64,000 bases of DNA from Nymphaea colorata. Its lineage: Eukaryota; Streptophyta; Magnoliopsida; Nymphaeales; Nymphaeaceae. Below the pieces are notes generated by a model. It worked only from the letters and a program-made list of their open reading frames with translations. It was not told the DNA's origin and did no database searches. The DNA is taken from the NCBI RefSeq assembly GCF_008831285.2, contig NC_045141.1, forward strand, positions 3,861,224-3,925,223, in the 5' to 3' direction. A program made the position numbers and the translations under genes. Below, one piece after another: positions 1 through 13,342 of this stretch (its first letter is position 1; the number at the start of each line of letters is the position of its first letter).

Positions 1-1439
1 CTTTGGCCTTGATCCTGATTGATCTTAGAGGTTCATTTTAGTTCTAATTGAATTTGAATTTAAAATCTTGATTCAAATTTGATAGAAGATTTGATTTGCA
101 ATTCTAAACTGAAAATTGTGATTGATTTCTAGTTTCGGTTCTAGTTGGATTGGGAAGGTGCTGAAGTGGATTACTTCAAATTTTGCCTAAAATACTTTGC
201 AAAATTTTCAGAATTGCCACTAAAAATTTTCGAGGTGTCAACAAATGCCCCTTTTAGCAGCTGAGTTAGCTTTGAGTTTTGGTTAGTGGCAAAAACATGC
301 ACACCAAAAATTTTACAAATTTTGTAAATTTAACTTGAAAATTTTGCTTTTTGTGTCAACTCCTATTACCCTTGCAAAGAGAAAAAGTCAAGGGTAAAGG
401 CTTGATTATGAAATGTTTCCTCGATCTCATAAGAAACACTATAAAAAAATTGATATTGATCAAAAAATCTTGCACTTTTAGGAAAGCTTTTGCACTCTAT
501 GCTTGGGGGAATCGGCATGCCCTGTATTCCTTGGCAATTGCTTGCTTTTGCTTCTATTACCTTTTCAGTTTTCTTTTGAATTTTGTTTTGATTTTGTACT
601 ACCCTTTACTTTCAGGAAATATACCTCACCACTCCAAGGGGTACTACGGAGTTCACCATTTTGGTGGTTTTGTTTAACTTTGTTATGTGAAACGTCATGC
701 TTATCAAGCTTTCTTCTGAACCTTTATAGTGAGTTTTGGGGTGATGGCTTTCAGACAAGTTGGCCTTAAAGTTTCAAGTGTAAGATGCCCCTTGGACTTA
801 TTACTTAAGTTCATAAGGCTATAGGAGGCTTCACAAATGCAAACTGTTCATGGATTTTTTTTTTTGCTTTACGATGTAAGCATAGGTGGTACATCCGGCC
901 GCTATTGCAAAGTCTTGAACCTGAGAAAAAATTACACTCACTTTGGGCTTATCACTCAACTTATTTTGTTTGATAGTTTTTTTTGTTCATCTTGCCAATG
1001 TCCCTTTGGTCACGAAAGTCTTCTTCCTCACGACAACTCATTCTTTGACCTTCACAACTATTTGATTATCAAGATCAAGAGTAACTTTTGAACATTGATC
1101 CCTCGATTTTATTTGAATTTCTTGTACATTGCAGACCAATACCCCTTGTGTAGCTCATTCATAGTTGAATTGTGTGTTCAATCATAGAATTTGAAATTGT
1201 TTTGTGTAAGATTGTTTGAATTGTTTTTAGGAAATTCATTTAAGGAGACAGTTTGCAAAACTATTTTTTATTGAAATTTTTCTAGGAAGTAAGAAGCTCC
1301 TAAAAGTTTTGAAAGAATGTAAAAGACATTGTTGGAGGACTAGTGTTCAAATGTTTGTAAGTTTGACTTGTGATTTCAAGCATAGAATTTCTTGAGATGC
1401 AATGCATTGATTTGATCTGGAATTTCAACCCTATCAGCA
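1..1439. other. AT-rich repeat-derived DNA without a gene
   Basis: No coding region can be supported here. The short open frames lack recognisable domains and are rich in low-complexity Phe/Leu. Because a minus-strand gypsy integrase C-terminus starts at about 1440, this stretch is where that element's 3' untranslated region and 3' LTR would be expected. I could not find a second LTR to prove it. Confidence 0.4.
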
Positions 1440-4330
1440 TTGATTAGCAATTAAGAATTGTGGGGTGAGGCTCTCTTAACAACGTAAGGTCCTTTCCATT
1501 TGGCACCATTTGCCTTTGTGCATGTCCTTGAGAAGTGTTTTAAGTCGAAAAACTAAGTCATTTAATTAAAATTTTCTTTCAATGATAAATTTAGTGTAAT
1601 GGTGAGCCACTCTTTTGCAATAGGCTTCGGTATGTTCAGCTGCTTGTGTCCTTTATTCATCGATTGCATTGTGTCAACCTCCCTCTCTAGTATTTGTTGA
1701 TGTGAAGTTTAATGACAGGAACAAACTTCATTGCTGGTTTTTGGATGCGTAATGGAAGGATAATTTTCATTCCATACATCAATTCGACCAACGTCCAATT
1801 TGTGGGTGTCTCAAGGTTAGTTCAGTATGTATAAAATGCATCAAGGAATTTTTTGTGTCAACCTCAACCTTTTTGTACAGTTCTTTCGAAAATTTGTATC
1901 TGAATTTTGTTTGTAGCTTATGTTTGTTTGTTGTCCTTGGGATAATATAGTGCAAAGAAGTGATATTGTATGTAGTACTTTTAGCAGAGGTTGCATATTT
2001 TCTCATTTTTAAAATGAGTGTCATTGTCTAAGATAATTTCATAGGGGATGGCGAATCTATGTAAGAAATTTTTATAGATGAAAGGTACCACATGTCATCC
2101 TTCAACTATTTTTAGGGTGACTACTTCAATCCACTTGGTGAAATAGTCAGAAGCTGTTAGGAAATACCTATGTGTATTTGTGGCATGTGGATTGATTGGG
2201 CTGACCACATTGAAAGCCTATATCGAGAATGGCCAAGGTGAATTAACTAAATGTAAGTATCATGCAGAAGCAAAAATTGACAGTGCATGTAATTGACATT
2301 TGATGTACTTTTTTACGAATTGATGACAACCTTATGCATGGGAGACCAATATTACCCTGCTTTGGGCTAAGGTTTAGTACCCTACACGTCCTCTACAAAT
2401 TGCTTTGCGAGCTTCTTGGGTTATTGTTGATGCCTCTTAATCGTTGAGACACCTAGTATTCTCTTCACTTAGCCCTCTTCTGTAAAAAACTCTTGCAAGG
2501 ATAAAATACTTTGTAGGCATGTCTCTTAGATCATTTTGCTCTTTGTGAGACATCTCTGGTGAAAATGTTCCATTTTGAATGTAGTTTTTGATACTCTAAT
2601 TCAAGGTACTTCTCCACTTTTTATTTGGGGTACCAACACTGATATAATATATATCGATTGTTCGAGTCTACCAACTTCAAAAGACCTGATCGACTCATTA
2701 AGCTTGAAACTGATGGTGGGGCTTAGACTAGACAAACCATCTACAGTCGGGTTTAATTCCCATTTGATGTTTGAAAGTTGGCATTCCTCAAATTGTTGCA
2801 TGAGGGATATTGCCAATTTTTTAACAGGGATCATTTTATGATCCTCAACTTGCTAGTCACCATTAGCCTTACTAATGACTAGGAGGGAATTCCCGAAGAT
2901 ATGCACTCTGCACACTTTAAATTTGAGAAGCATTTTGAACTTGTGAAACAAGACTTCGTATTTAGTCATTGTATGTGCAAGAAAAGCTTAGTTTGACGAA
3001 TATGGGATCATTTAACTTTTTCGGTATGATGAACCATCTTCCAATGTGTGTTCCTGTGGTGCTCTTGGAACCATCAAAATACATGTTTTATAGTGGAGCT
3101 AGTTCTATGTTCATCTGGGAAGTCATCATTTGTTTTCATTTTTTCACTGAAGAGAAATCTCCCAACTGATCTGTAATAGCTCGCCCTTGATTGATTTCTG
3201 GAGTACATACTCTAAATTGTAGTGTATCAAAAAGACATATAATTATTATCCTCCCATTTAGGAATGGTTGTACAAAGATGTAAATGAGTAAGTTTAACTT
3301 GAATAGGATTTTAACTTCTTATAACATTAGATAGTGTCTCAATTTTTGACACATCTAGACTAGTGCCTAGAAAATCTTCTCCATAAGAAAATAATTCTTC
3401 TCGTATTGTACAAATGTCTTACAAACATAATAGATGAAGAAAACACCACAGGCTAAGTGGTTGATTGTGATGTAAAGCAATAATAATTTTCCCACAATGA
3501 GAGTTTTAGTACTCAGGGGTCAAGAAAGTATTTCTTGAATCTTTCAAAGGACATTTGGCATTTAGGTCCCTATTCAAACTTGACTCACTTTTTCAAGAGT
3601 TTATTAAATGGTTTGCATCTCATAGCCAAGTTATAAATAAATTTTTTAATTGACTGAATCTGGCCTTGCAGACTATGCAACCTTTTCAAATCGGTTGGTG
3701 GAGGCATTTCTATAATTGCCTTTGCTTTAGCTAGATCCATATTGATCTCTGTCTTGCTTGACATGAACCCTAATAGCTTGTCAGATTCTACTCTGAACAC
3801 ACTTTCGTATATTCAACCTCAGTTTATATTGCAAAAGTCTATCAAATACTTGAGAGATGATACCAATATGATTCTCTTTTATTCTTAACATGATTAGTAA
3901 CTCACATAAACATCCATGATGTCATGCATCTGATCGTAAAATATGGCTACCATAGTCTTCTGGTTTGTTGCTCTAGTATTTTTTAAACCAAAAAGCATTA
4001 TGATATAATAAAAGGTATCTCAAAGGGTTGTGAAGGTTGTCTTAGATTGATCTTTGGTCTCAGATTGATCTTGAGTAGCCAGCTTAATCTGATTATATTC
4101 AGAAGCTCATCCACAAAGGCAAACATTGCATGATCAGCTATACTATCTACCAATAAATCAATGTTTGGTAATGAATAGTCATCCATGGGATTGGCTTTGT
4201 TTAGACCTCTGAAATCAACATAGAGACAAATTTTAATGTTTTAATATCTACTTTCAAGTTCATGGGGTTAGATACTACATGTAACTTGTGTTTCAAAAAT
4301 GAGAACCTATCCTTTGGAAGTGGCTTGGTA
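1440..4330 (-). mobile_element. Ty3/gypsy retrotransposon remnant (RT, RNase H, integrase)
   Basis: Read on the minus strand from high to low coordinates, this is a decayed gypsy pol. At about 4186-4000 lies the RT segment resembling the PLPNIDxLVD block. At 3800-3585 lies the downstream RT block (LGFMSS, then AIIEMPPP and a SLQGQI-type segment). RNase H-to-integrase sequence follows around 2830-2600. The integrase core around 2150-1980 contains DYFTKWIEV and later DNDTHF. The C-terminal integrase region at about 1720-1440 resembles ERTQAAEH and FRLKTLLKDM. Stops and frameshifts break every domain, so it is dead. Gag, protease and both LTRs were not found. The 5' side (high coordinates) is cut off by a copia remnant. 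Confidence 0.75.
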
Positions 4331-4339
4331 AAAATATAG

Positions 4340-5700
4340 ATGTCTGATCTTTTGAAGAGATATGTTGAATCCAAATTTGTTTTTCATTCTATTATAAAAA
4401 ATAAGATGAGAAGCAAGAAAGGTAGCAACAATGTTATCACACCAAATAATTGGTGTGTGAGACATTTGCTCTAAGTTCTAGCATTATATAGCTCATCCAC
4501 AAAGCTTCTGTAGTAGCATTGGCAAGTGTCTGGTATTCAACTTCTGTAATTGACTGGGAGACTACATTATGCTTTTGGGAACTCCTTGGGACAAGATTAT
4601 TTCCCAAGCAAACAGCATACCCACGTGTAAAACATTAGAAAAAAAGGTTATATGAAGCTTAAAAATATAGTCCTTCATCGATAGTAGCTTCCATATATCT
4701 TTGGATTCTTTTGACCAATGGCCAATGATGTTCATTTGAAGAGTGCATAAACTGATAAGCTATGTTCACTACAAAACTTATGCCAGGCCTTGGACGAACA
4801 CCTTCCATATGTACTCCCAAAGGATATCCATAATGTATTTTCTATGACTTAGAACAAGTCCACTTCTTTTCCTTTTTTTTTCCTTTTTTGCTTCAATACT
4901 CCAGAAATAATGAAGTTGACCCAAGTCTTTTAACGCAAGCTCTTTTCCAAAAAGAGAAATGAGTCTATTAACTTCACTTTCCTTGTTGCAATAACTATTA
5001 TGTCATCGACATAACTAACATAAAAATTTGGACAAACTCTATATTAAGAATGAAAAGCACTCAAACGTGAGTACCAAGAATGTTGGTGCTTGTTTCAACC
5101 CATAGAGTGTCTTGTGTAGTTTACACATAATTGGGTTGATAAGGGTCCTCAAATGCCGGTGGCTGTTGCATGTAAACAATTTCTTCTAAGCTGCAATGTA
5201 AGAATGTGTTTAAACATCTAACTATCTTGTGCACCATCCTTTGCGCAAAGTGATAATAAAGACTATTCTTATGGTTTTTGGCTTGACTTTGGAAGTATTC
5301 TAGTCCTTCTTGCTAACTATACTCTTTTGCAACCAACCGTGCCTATACCATTCAAGAGACTCATACGCTTTTCTCTTCACTTTAAACACCCAGTTTGACC
5401 TTATAATGCTTTTACCATAGTCAGGTGTGACTAATGTCCAAGTTTTATCTTGGTACAAGGCTTTAAGTTCAGACTTCATAGCTTCATACTAATGTGGAAT
5501 TTGAACAGCCTATGCATTTTTGGGTTCTGGCTAAGACAAGCGAGCAATAGGAGGAGGATATTTGTCAGTGCCTTCTTTCTACCATGCCACTTTGTTGTGG
5601 CATGTGGACATGGTATCCGGTGGCCTATTCCATGTTCTTTCAAGAAGCTTGTCAACCCTTGAAATTCGCACCCTAATCTGAATGAAACAATTCGTCCTCA
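4340..5700 (-). mobile_element. Ty1/copia retrotransposon remnant (integrase-RT-RNase H)
   Basis: This is minus-strand copia pol in pieces. An integrase C-terminal fragment lies at about 5700-5565 (MPQQSGMVERRH). RT starts near 5530 and includes LYGLKQAP at about 5110-5090. The catalytic YVDD is encoded at 5013-5002 (minus). RNase H-type sequence, with a decayed SxTEVEYxxLANATTEA block, lies at about 4570-4440. Integrase lies unusually close to RT, which suggests an internal deletion. There are many stops and frameshifts, and no LTRs were seen. It ends about 180 bp beyond the stop codon of the neighbouring PPR gene, so retroelement sequence lies close to that gene's 3' end. Confidence 0.78.
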
Positions 5701-5880
5701 GCATGAAGCTTGTCCACTCGCCTAATCAGTTATACTAAACGCGTGAGATGGGCAGCTTCTTACAGACCATTGAGTAACTTGACATTGACTTGGATGAGAC
5801 AGAAGCTCGACAAGACCATGACGAGGCTACACCGAGCACCAGCAGGCTGGAGATCGAAAAAGGTCCAAACCAGCATCAAT

Positions 5881-8019
5881 TCACCAATAATCCCCACAGG
5901 AACACTTTCCGTCCTTGAAATGATGAAAACGCTTGACATCCCTCACAACGATTTCCCGATTCACAATCTTGCAGATAAATTTGATGGCAGTATGGCAATC
6001 GCCACAAATGCGCAGGTTCTTTGTCACCGTGATCCGTGAACCTGCACTCGTGTTCAAAAGGCCAAAAGCAATTGCTAGCCTCTCACTATGACCACAGAGC
6101 ATCTCTTCCTTCAACTCCTCCGCCAGATCATGCAGCACAGACCGAGTATCTGGAACATAACCAGCCTTTCTGATTTGATAATCTAGAGCCTCTAGAAGTG
6201 TCATCATCTCCCTGTGCAGAGGATGCGTCCTATCCTCCGCTGTGAATCCATGAAGCTTCCCATTCACAAGTGTTATGCTGAAACCCGGTGTCTTCTTCAT
6301 CCCCTTCTTCTTCATTATCGTTCTAACTTCAGCAACACCATCCCACTTCTTTCCCAAGGCATAAACATTGGAAACTAATGTGTACATGCCTGGATCATCC
6401 GGTTGCATGTCAAAAATGATGTTCGCCACCACCACACCAAGTTCAGTATCACGATAGTTTTTGCACCCAGCAAGCAGCGCACTCCAAACAGAGATCCCTG
6501 GCTTTACTACCATTGACTTGATTAACTCGTGCGCTTCGTGGAGTCGACCTGCACGAGCCAATAGATCAACCATGCAAGCATAGTGTTTCTCACCAGGCTG
6601 AATGCAGAACTTTGACATCAGGTGGAACCAATGCTGACCTTCCTCAACAAGGCCTGTATGACTGCACGCAGATAATAAAGAAGCAAATGTAGCATCGTCT
6701 GGCTTCACCTGGCTGTTCAGCATCTGTTTAAACAGCGCAATTGCATCCCTTCCAAGACCGTGAACGCCATAGCTTGAGATCATTGCGTTCCAAGCAATTG
6801 AATCTCTAAAGCTCATCCAATCAAATAACCTACGTGCCGTCACTAAGTTACCACATTTTGCGTACATATCAATCAAGGCAGTGGCCGAAATCACATCCAA
6901 ATCAAGCTTCTTGATTATGAAGCAATGTATAGACTTTCCTTGTTGAAGGAGACCAATGTGTGAACAAGCAAGCAGTGCACTCACAAGAGAAACTAAATCT
7001 ACCTCACATGTCTCTTGTTGCATTGCAACAAACAGGCTAAGTGCGTCGCCTGCATACCCATTTTGTGCATATCCAGACACCATCGCGCTCCAGGAAACCA
7101 CATTTCTATGAGGCATCGCATCAAACAAGCGGCGAGCCTCAGCCAATGCGCCATTTTTAGCATACATATCAACAATACTCGTGCTCAACACCACGTCCAT
7201 GGGGAATTCCCTCCTAAAGATATGTGCATGAACAGAGAGGCCAAGTTTAAGTGTCCCCATCCTGGCACAAGCTTGAAGCAGACCCACCATGACGATCGCA
7301 TCACCACCAATGCCCACCGACTGCATTCTCCGGAAAAAACTCAAAGCCTTGTCTCCCATTCCACATTGTGCATAACCAGAAATAATAATCGTCCAGGTAA
7401 CCAGGTCTCTCCTCGGCATTTTCTCAAACACTCTAATCGCACTATCCATTCTGCCAAATTTAACAAACATATTGACAGCAGCAGACGCAACAAACACATC
7501 ATCGCCATATCCGGACTGTAGTGCAAAATTTAGAACCTCATTTCCCATCCCCAAATCTCGAAGCTTGGTGCATGCCTGGATCGCTAGAGTAAACGTCGAG
7601 CTATCGGGCCGAACCCCCTCGGCAACCAACCTATGATACAAGTCGACAACTTCCAAACAAAAACCACCTCTCGAATAGCCAATTATCATGGCATTCCATA
7701 TGGCAATATGTCTTTGAGACATTTCGTCGAACACTTTTCGAGCAGTGTCCAGGCACCCAAACTTGATGTACGGACTCACCAACTGGCCCCATATTGCGGG
7801 GTTCGAAGATCCTCCAATTAGTAAGAGCTGAGCGTGCAGTTGCCCAAGTGACATGACATTGGTGCAGGAGCGGAGAAGGTAGCCATAGTGAAGTCGACGC
7901 CTGTGTAAAACCGTTGAAGAATGACACAAGGAAAAAACCCCAACAGCTGATGCCTCGTGTAGAAGGCATGGCAGAAGACGCGTAGACGCTAAAAGACCCA
8001 CAATACCGCTGCGCATCAT
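5881..8019 (-). CDS. PLS-class pentatricopeptide repeat protein with DYW domain
   Basis: This is a single uninterrupted 712-residue frame. The Arg-rich, acid-poor N-terminus (about residues 1-45) looks like an organellar targeting peptide. About residues 75-510 are PLS-type PPR repeats with typical blocks such as [20 protein letters not shown] and [15 protein letters not shown] and E+ motifs follow. A PG box (TPG, 577-579) then leads into a DYW domain ending exactly in DYW (710-712). All expected zinc/deaminase residues are present: HSE at 644-646, CGDC at 672-675 and CSC at 706-708. DYW proteins are known C-to-U RNA editing factors of mitochondria or plastids; the target site of this one cannot be read from the sequence. 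The absence of introns is usual for the family. The start is the first of two adjacent Met codons, and an upstream overlapping frame lacks PPR features. This appears to be one of two intact host genes here. Confidence 0.97.
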   Translation of the reverse strand: MMRSGIVGLLASTRLLPCLLHEASAVGVFSLCHSSTVLHRRRLHYGYLLRSCTNVMSLGQLHAQLLLIGGSSNPAIWGQLVSPYIKFGCLDTARKVFDEMSQRHIAIWNAMIIGYSRGGFCLEVVDLYHRLVAEGVRPDSSTFTLAIQACTKLRDLGMGNEVLNFALQSGYGDDVFVASAAVNMFVKFGRMDSAIRVFEKMPRRDLVTWTIIISGYAQCGMGDKALSFFRRMQSVGIGGDAIVMVGLLQACARMGTLKLGLSVHAHIFRREFPMDVVLSTSIVDMYAKNGALAEARRLFDAMPHRNVVSWSAMVSGYAQNGYAGDALSLFVAMQQETCEVDLVSLVSALLACSHIGLLQQGKSIHCFIIKKLDLDVISATALIDMYAKCGNLVTARRLFDWMSFRDSIAWNAMISSYGVHGLGRDAIALFKQMLNSQVKPDDATFASLLSACSHTGLVEEGQHWFHLMSKFCIQPGEKHYACMVDLLARAGRLHEAHELIKSMVVKPGISVWSALLAGCKNYRDTELGVVVANIIFDMQPDDPGMYTLVSNVYALGKKWDGVAEVRTIMKKKGMKKTPGFSITLVNGKLHGFTAEDRTHPLHREMMTLLEALDYQIRKAGYVPDTRSVLHDLAEELKEEMLCGHSERLAIAFGLLNTSAGSRITVTKNLRICGDCHTAIKFICKIVNREIVVRDVKRFHHFKDGKCSCGDYW

Positions 8020-8352
8020 CCATCAAGTCCACAATACCTCTTTCTATCTCTCCCCTACGCTGTTGCGTTGCTATCCTGTTGGTTGCAGGTTTACTCTCGC
8101 CGGTTAATGTTGATGCTGGGTTGAGAAATTGGATGGAACCCACAAAGTCCCAACATTGGTATCGGGGCCAGATGGTCAACCTGCAAAAAAATCAAACTAC
8201 CGAACCGGTGAGTTAATCTAACGTTTGTGAAGCCTGCTATTACCTATGTTTGTGTGCGCTTGATATGCACACCATGAGCATGCGAAACTTTTAAAAGATA
8301 TATGCTCAACTCTGTCATTGTTTTGAGTAGCATATATCATCGCCTCCAGTCG
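8020..8352 (-). promoter_or_regulatory. Presumed 5' flank of the PPR gene
   Basis: This is the only sequence between the PPR start codon and the truncated copia LTR at 8353, so any proximal promoter must lie here or inside the LTR remnant. It contains an AT-rich inverted repeat at 8297-8338 (arms related to GATATATGCT, about 12-bp loop). On the minus strand this gives CATATATCTTTTAAAAG, which could serve as a TATA-like element. No individual regulatory site can be proved by eye. Confidence 0.35.
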
Positions 8353-8612
8353 TTTTACATTATTTACTCATGAAATCTCTCAGTGGCCCCAACAGCACGG
8401 TAGGCATACGGGAAAACCTATGAGGCTCGCTAACAACACTAAAATTAGGGTAAAATCAAGAGATTACCCTCCTTTGTGCCTCATAGAAGCAAACCTGCAA
8501 ATTCTCTTTGCTTTGATCTCTCATTGTTCTCTTGTTTCAATTGCTGCTGCTACCTGGAGAATCCATTGGTGAACTTGCTCAAGAAACGTAGAATGGACCA
8601 AAGGCACCATCA
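8353..8612 (+). repeat. 5'-truncated copia LTR (array LTR 1)
   Basis: This aligns by eye with the distal part of the LTRs at 13974 and 20716 (for example TTTACATTATTTACTC and CCTCATAGAAGCAAAC) but lacks about the first 120 bp. It ends with CA one base before the primer binding site. The truncation point marks the boundary with the PPR 5' flank. Confidence 0.8.
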
Positions 8613-8613
8613 G

Positions 8614-8625
8614 TGGTATCAGAGT
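8614..8625 (+). other. Primer binding site of unit 1
   Basis: TGGTATCAGAGT is complementary to the 3' end of plant initiator tRNA-Met, except perhaps the last base. This is the usual primer of Ty1/copia elements. It lies one base after the LTR end. Confidence 0.75.
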
Positions 8626-11600
8626 CAAGGAGATCAATATCATCTGAAACAAGTAAGTAAATTTTAGACTCTGAAACTTACTAGCATGCTAGAAAATGAA
8701 AAAAATCGATACATCAATAGATGAAATAACTTGCAGCATGCGAGAAGATAATACATGTGCGAGTAGTTCTAGTTAAAAACAGAGGCACTCAGTCTTTAGA
8801 GGCCGTCTGCTCAGTAGAATACCATTTTTTATTGCTCTAAAAACGTCAAGAAAAGATAGGGAGAAGTCTGGTGCTTCTAAAACAAATGGCAAAGCTTATC
8901 CTGTTAGAAAGGGGAAAAAAAAAGGAAAAACGAAAAAAAACAAGGAATATAAAGGAGTCTACTCGATGGCTTGGAAGACCACGACTGCCGGTTTTCCAAG
9001 CTCAACCAGAGAATCCACTATTGCTCCTTCAAGTTGTCTGCTGCTTGAGGAACTGAACACTACAGTTGTTTGTTCTACCAGGTGCGGCTGGAGAAGCCGC
9101 CATTGTTTTACCCTTCTGATGCAGTTGGAGAATCAGTCGAAGGCTCTTTTCCAATGAACTCACAACCCTCGATCGCTGCTGAAGGTTTCGCCAAACCTTC
9201 AAATCCGGTTGGCTCTCAGTGCAGTGAAGCCCTCTGTCACTGTTACCTTTTTAGGGAGACCCGTGACTAATCGACTGCTGCTCCCACCACTGCACTGCAT
9301 TTGTTAGCAGGTCACTGATACTCGCGGGTTAGCAGGTCGCTAGTCGCCGGAACTGGCTCTATGGAAAGGGGTGGACGGAACCCAACGAAAAATGAGAGAA
9401 AACTTGGATCGAAGTCAATTTATATTTCATATTAAAAATTATAGATTTAGTCCACTATTTTTGCATATTTTCAAACACACTGTCAGAATTAATGAAAAGT
9501 AATGCCACAACATTTTTGCTACAGACTTTTTCAAAAAGAGGCTTGCGAAAGTTAACTTTGGTTTACAATCAGAATTTTAGTTAAAATTACAAAAAGTTAC
9601 CCTTCCGAGTTATCAAAATTACAAAAGTGACTCAAAAATTATTTTTGAAAATAAAGGAAGAAAACCTCTTTATAAAATTATGAATTGAGGCCTACTTGAT
9701 TTTAAGTTATTTTGGAATATTGTTAGAGTATTTTTGGCTTAATATGCATTTTTTTTAATATTATATATACTCTAATGGTGGCTTATCTTCATCTCTCTGA
9801 TTTTCTTTACTTGTCATCAACCACTATTTGTCATGTGTCTGTCAAACTCAAACAATTTAAAAAGAAAAACGATAGTAAGTTTAAGGGCAAATCTACAGGT
9901 TCTTATAGACCTCAAGGAACTATAGTAAAATGTTACAGGTGTGGGAAGTCAGGACTATATAAAAGAAGGCATATGTGTTGTCTACAGTATCTGTTTGCAA
10001 ATGAAGAACTTATTGGTTGGTGGTAGATTTTGAGGCTACCCGTCACATTGCAAAAACAAAAAAAAAAAAAGTGTGGTCAGTATAGAAGACCTGGGTCTAG
10101 GTGTACAAAAGGTCTATACAAGGAATAATTCATATAGTGATGTCATGGGTGTCGGTCATATCGACCCAATATTGGGGGTACTAGTGTCATTATGAATGAG
10201 GTTCTTTATATGAGAAAGAATCTAGTGCATGTCCCTGCTTTGACTGGAAAAAGTTTTAAAATTTGTTTTATTTTAAGAAAAGTCACAGTGGGAAAACATG
10301 GTAAGACCATTTGAAGGCAAATATGTAACAATGAAATGAATAAAATTTCTGTTTTTGCTTATATTGACTATGTATTGAATGTGATTGTGAACTTATGGCA
10401 TGAAAGATTAAGCCATGTAAGTATTAACAAGATGAAGACTCTAGCACAGCTATGTTTAATACCCGATATTAATATAAATAATTTTGTGAAATGTGAGTCA
10501 TATTCATATGAAAAGATGGTACGGAAAAACCTTCCTTCTGAAGTAATTCGAGTCATTAATCTGTTGGAGATTATCCATAATGGACCTTTTATGGTCCAAA
10601 CACATAGTGACAAGTTATATTTTGTAACATTCATTGATGATTTGTCAAGGTTTAGTTATCTTTACTTCATCAAACATAAATATGAAGCCCTTGAAAAATT
10701 CATGGAATACAAAAATGAAGTTGGGAGACAACTTGACAAATACATCAAGGTTGTAAGGTCTGATCGAGATGAGGAGTATACATCAAATGAATTTCTCAAA
10801 TACTGTAAAGACCTTGGAATTAATCGGTAAAGAACAATGCCTAGAACACCACAACAAAAAGGTATAGCTGAGAGGAGTAACAGAACTCTTTTAAACATGG
10901 TAAGATCCATGTTGCTTGGTGTACACTTACCCAAAGTATTTTGAGGTGAAGTTGTATTAACAACTATGTGTACTATAAATCAAATGTCCTGCAACGTAGT
11001 CCCGACCACTCCTTATGAGAGATGGACTGGTATAAAACCAAATCTGAGTCATCTCAAGAGATGAGAATTTATACCTTTTGTTAAAATCATATATCAAAAA
11101 ATGGATAAACTAGATAATAGATCTGTAAGATGTTTATTTATTGATATCCAACGACTATAAGACTTATCGAAAGTGGGGATGTAGAGTTCCTAGAAGAACT
11201 CAATAATGAGGACAATAACCTAATTAAACTGATCTATTAGATACTCTGATTTACTCAAATGAATAGTCTGGCAATGAACTGACTGAGAAACAGTCTAACA
11301 ATGAACCAACTGGAAAACAATCTGATAATAAACAAATTGATTCGAGTACTTCATATTTGAATGATTATTATGTATACTTGGCAGTAGACTATGCTATTCA
11401 GCTGATATTGATGAAATGTCAGATAATCTAACATATGATGAAGTGATAAATTCACATGAATCGTCAGATTGGTTAAAAACTATAAATGAAGAAATTGAAT
11501 CTATAGAAAAGAATAAAGTCTAGGAGTTAATAGATCTTCCTGAAAGAAGAAAACTCATTAGTGTAAATGGTTGCTAAAAGGAAGTATATAGTTGATGGTT

Positions 11601-12474
11601 CAGTTGAAAAATTTAAAGAAAGATTGGTGGCGAAAGGTTTTTCCCAAAAAGACTGAATTGATTATTTAAAAACTTATCCACAAGTTTCAAAATTTGTCTC
11701 AATTAGAATAATTTTGGCTATTGTAGCTTTCCATGATTTGGATATTTGGCAGATGGATGTAAAAACTATTTTTTCTAATTGGTGAATTAAAAGAAATTAT
11801 CTATATGACACAACTAGAAGTCATTAAAAAACATAGAGATAAAGTGTACAAGTTGAAAAAAATCCTTGTACGACTTGAAGTAGTCTCCTAGACAATGGTG
11901 TTTTTCTTTTCATAAGGTAATAATTAAAGTTGGATATGTATCAAACGTGCCAGTATATGTCTAAAAAAATGGAAGTCTTTTATGTATCATGTCATTATAT
12001 GTCGATGACATTCTACTGACTAGAAATGATAACAAAATGATATTCAAAACAAATACTTGGCAGAACGAAACTTTGAAACGAAGGACATGGGTCATCTTAT
12101 ATACTACGTATAAAGATCACTCGAGATAGAAACTCGAGGATTTTGAGTTTGAGTCAAGAACAATATATTAGTTATATCTTAAAGAAGTTATGAATGCAAG
12201 ATTACAAATCAATTTTGACTCCCATGGCCAAAGAAGCAAATCTAAGCAGAAGTGATTGTTCTAGTGAATGACAATAAAAATTAAAAGTTAAATGTCTCAT
12301 ATATCCAGGTATTCAGTAGCTTAATGTATCTAATGCTAAGCTTTCCTATTGGTTCTGTGAGTTGCTACCAAAGTAATCCTAGTTGGCCTCACATAATAAA
12401 AAGAATTTTTTCGCTATATTAAAAGAATAAAAGGCTTGAAATTGTCCTACCAAGCTGATGAATTAACTTTAGTT

Positions 12475-13342
12475 CTAAGTCACTTGGGTGCGCCATTTTT
12501 GGCCTCACACCTATGTAAGGCTAGGCGTCGGGCCGGGCCGCCGCCGGGCCAGGCCCGGGTTGACCCAGTACGTTATATATATAAGGCTAGGCGTTGTCGT
12601 TTTTCCTTTATTTTTTTTTCTAGAATTTGTGGTCTTTGTCGTTTTCGTCCATGTTTTCATTCTTATGTGATTGAATGTTTTTGTGATTCTTGCTCTGCAG
12701 CTTCACAAAATAAATTGTTTTTGTTACTGATATTAAATTTTTTCACTGGTTTTTTTTTTTTGCATTGCAATTTATGATACTGAATAGTGGATAGCTCTTT
12801 AGAATAGCAGATAACTCTTTAAACTTATTTATAGGCATTCATTCTGATTAAAAAAACAGTGTTGCTTTTGTTTTATATTCTGATTTTTGTGAAATCTGGA
12901 TAGTTGCAAACTGTAGTTATGCAGTATATAGTCTATGCTGGTTGAGTGGTTTCTTTGAACTCTACTGGTTTCTTTATATTCTGATTCTACTCTACTGGTT
13001 TCTTTATATTTTAATTCTTCATCCTTATTACTGGTTTCTGATTTTCGTATGAAGTACGACTGTATGAACTATGATTTTGTGAGCTCAAAACTAGGGTATA
13101 TTTCTTGTTGAATGTTGAACTAATGATTGATAATGATATCATGATTAGCAAATTGCAATTTTGATCTTGTTATTTAATAATTTGTAGTTTATAGACAATT
13201 TTTTGTCATATATATTATATACATATTGTTATTATTTTAATAATAATAATAATAGTAATAAAATACTTTTGTCACACTGCCGCACTTAAATTTTTTGAGA
13301 TGTGCCGTGCCGACACCCGCACCCTGCACTCAGGTGACATAG
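12475..13342. mobile_element. Non-autonomous hAT-like transposon with exact 8-bp TSD
   Basis: This is an 868-bp insertion that splits the RNase H region of copia unit 1; the equivalent place in unit 2 (around 20090) is uninterrupted. The flanks carry a perfect 8-bp duplication, CTTTAGTT (12467-12474 and 13343-13350). The ends form imperfect inverted repeats: the left begins CTAAGTCACTTGGGTGC and the right, read in reverse complement, begins CTATGTCACCTGAGTGC (14 of 17 identical). The interior has a GC-rich block near 12530-12560 and AT-rich sequence, with no transposase. An 8-bp duplication is the hAT hallmark, so superfamily membership is inferred. A second member lies at 63016-63526. Confidence 0.85.

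Noticed and set aside
7015-7521. 168-residue plus-strand open frame
   Set aside because: It lies antisense within the PPR coding region and only mirrors its codon bias; no domain is recognisable.
7631-8179. 182-residue minus-strand frame overlapping the PPR start
   Set aside because: It is in another frame of the PPR gene, has no PPR features and would require a different start region.
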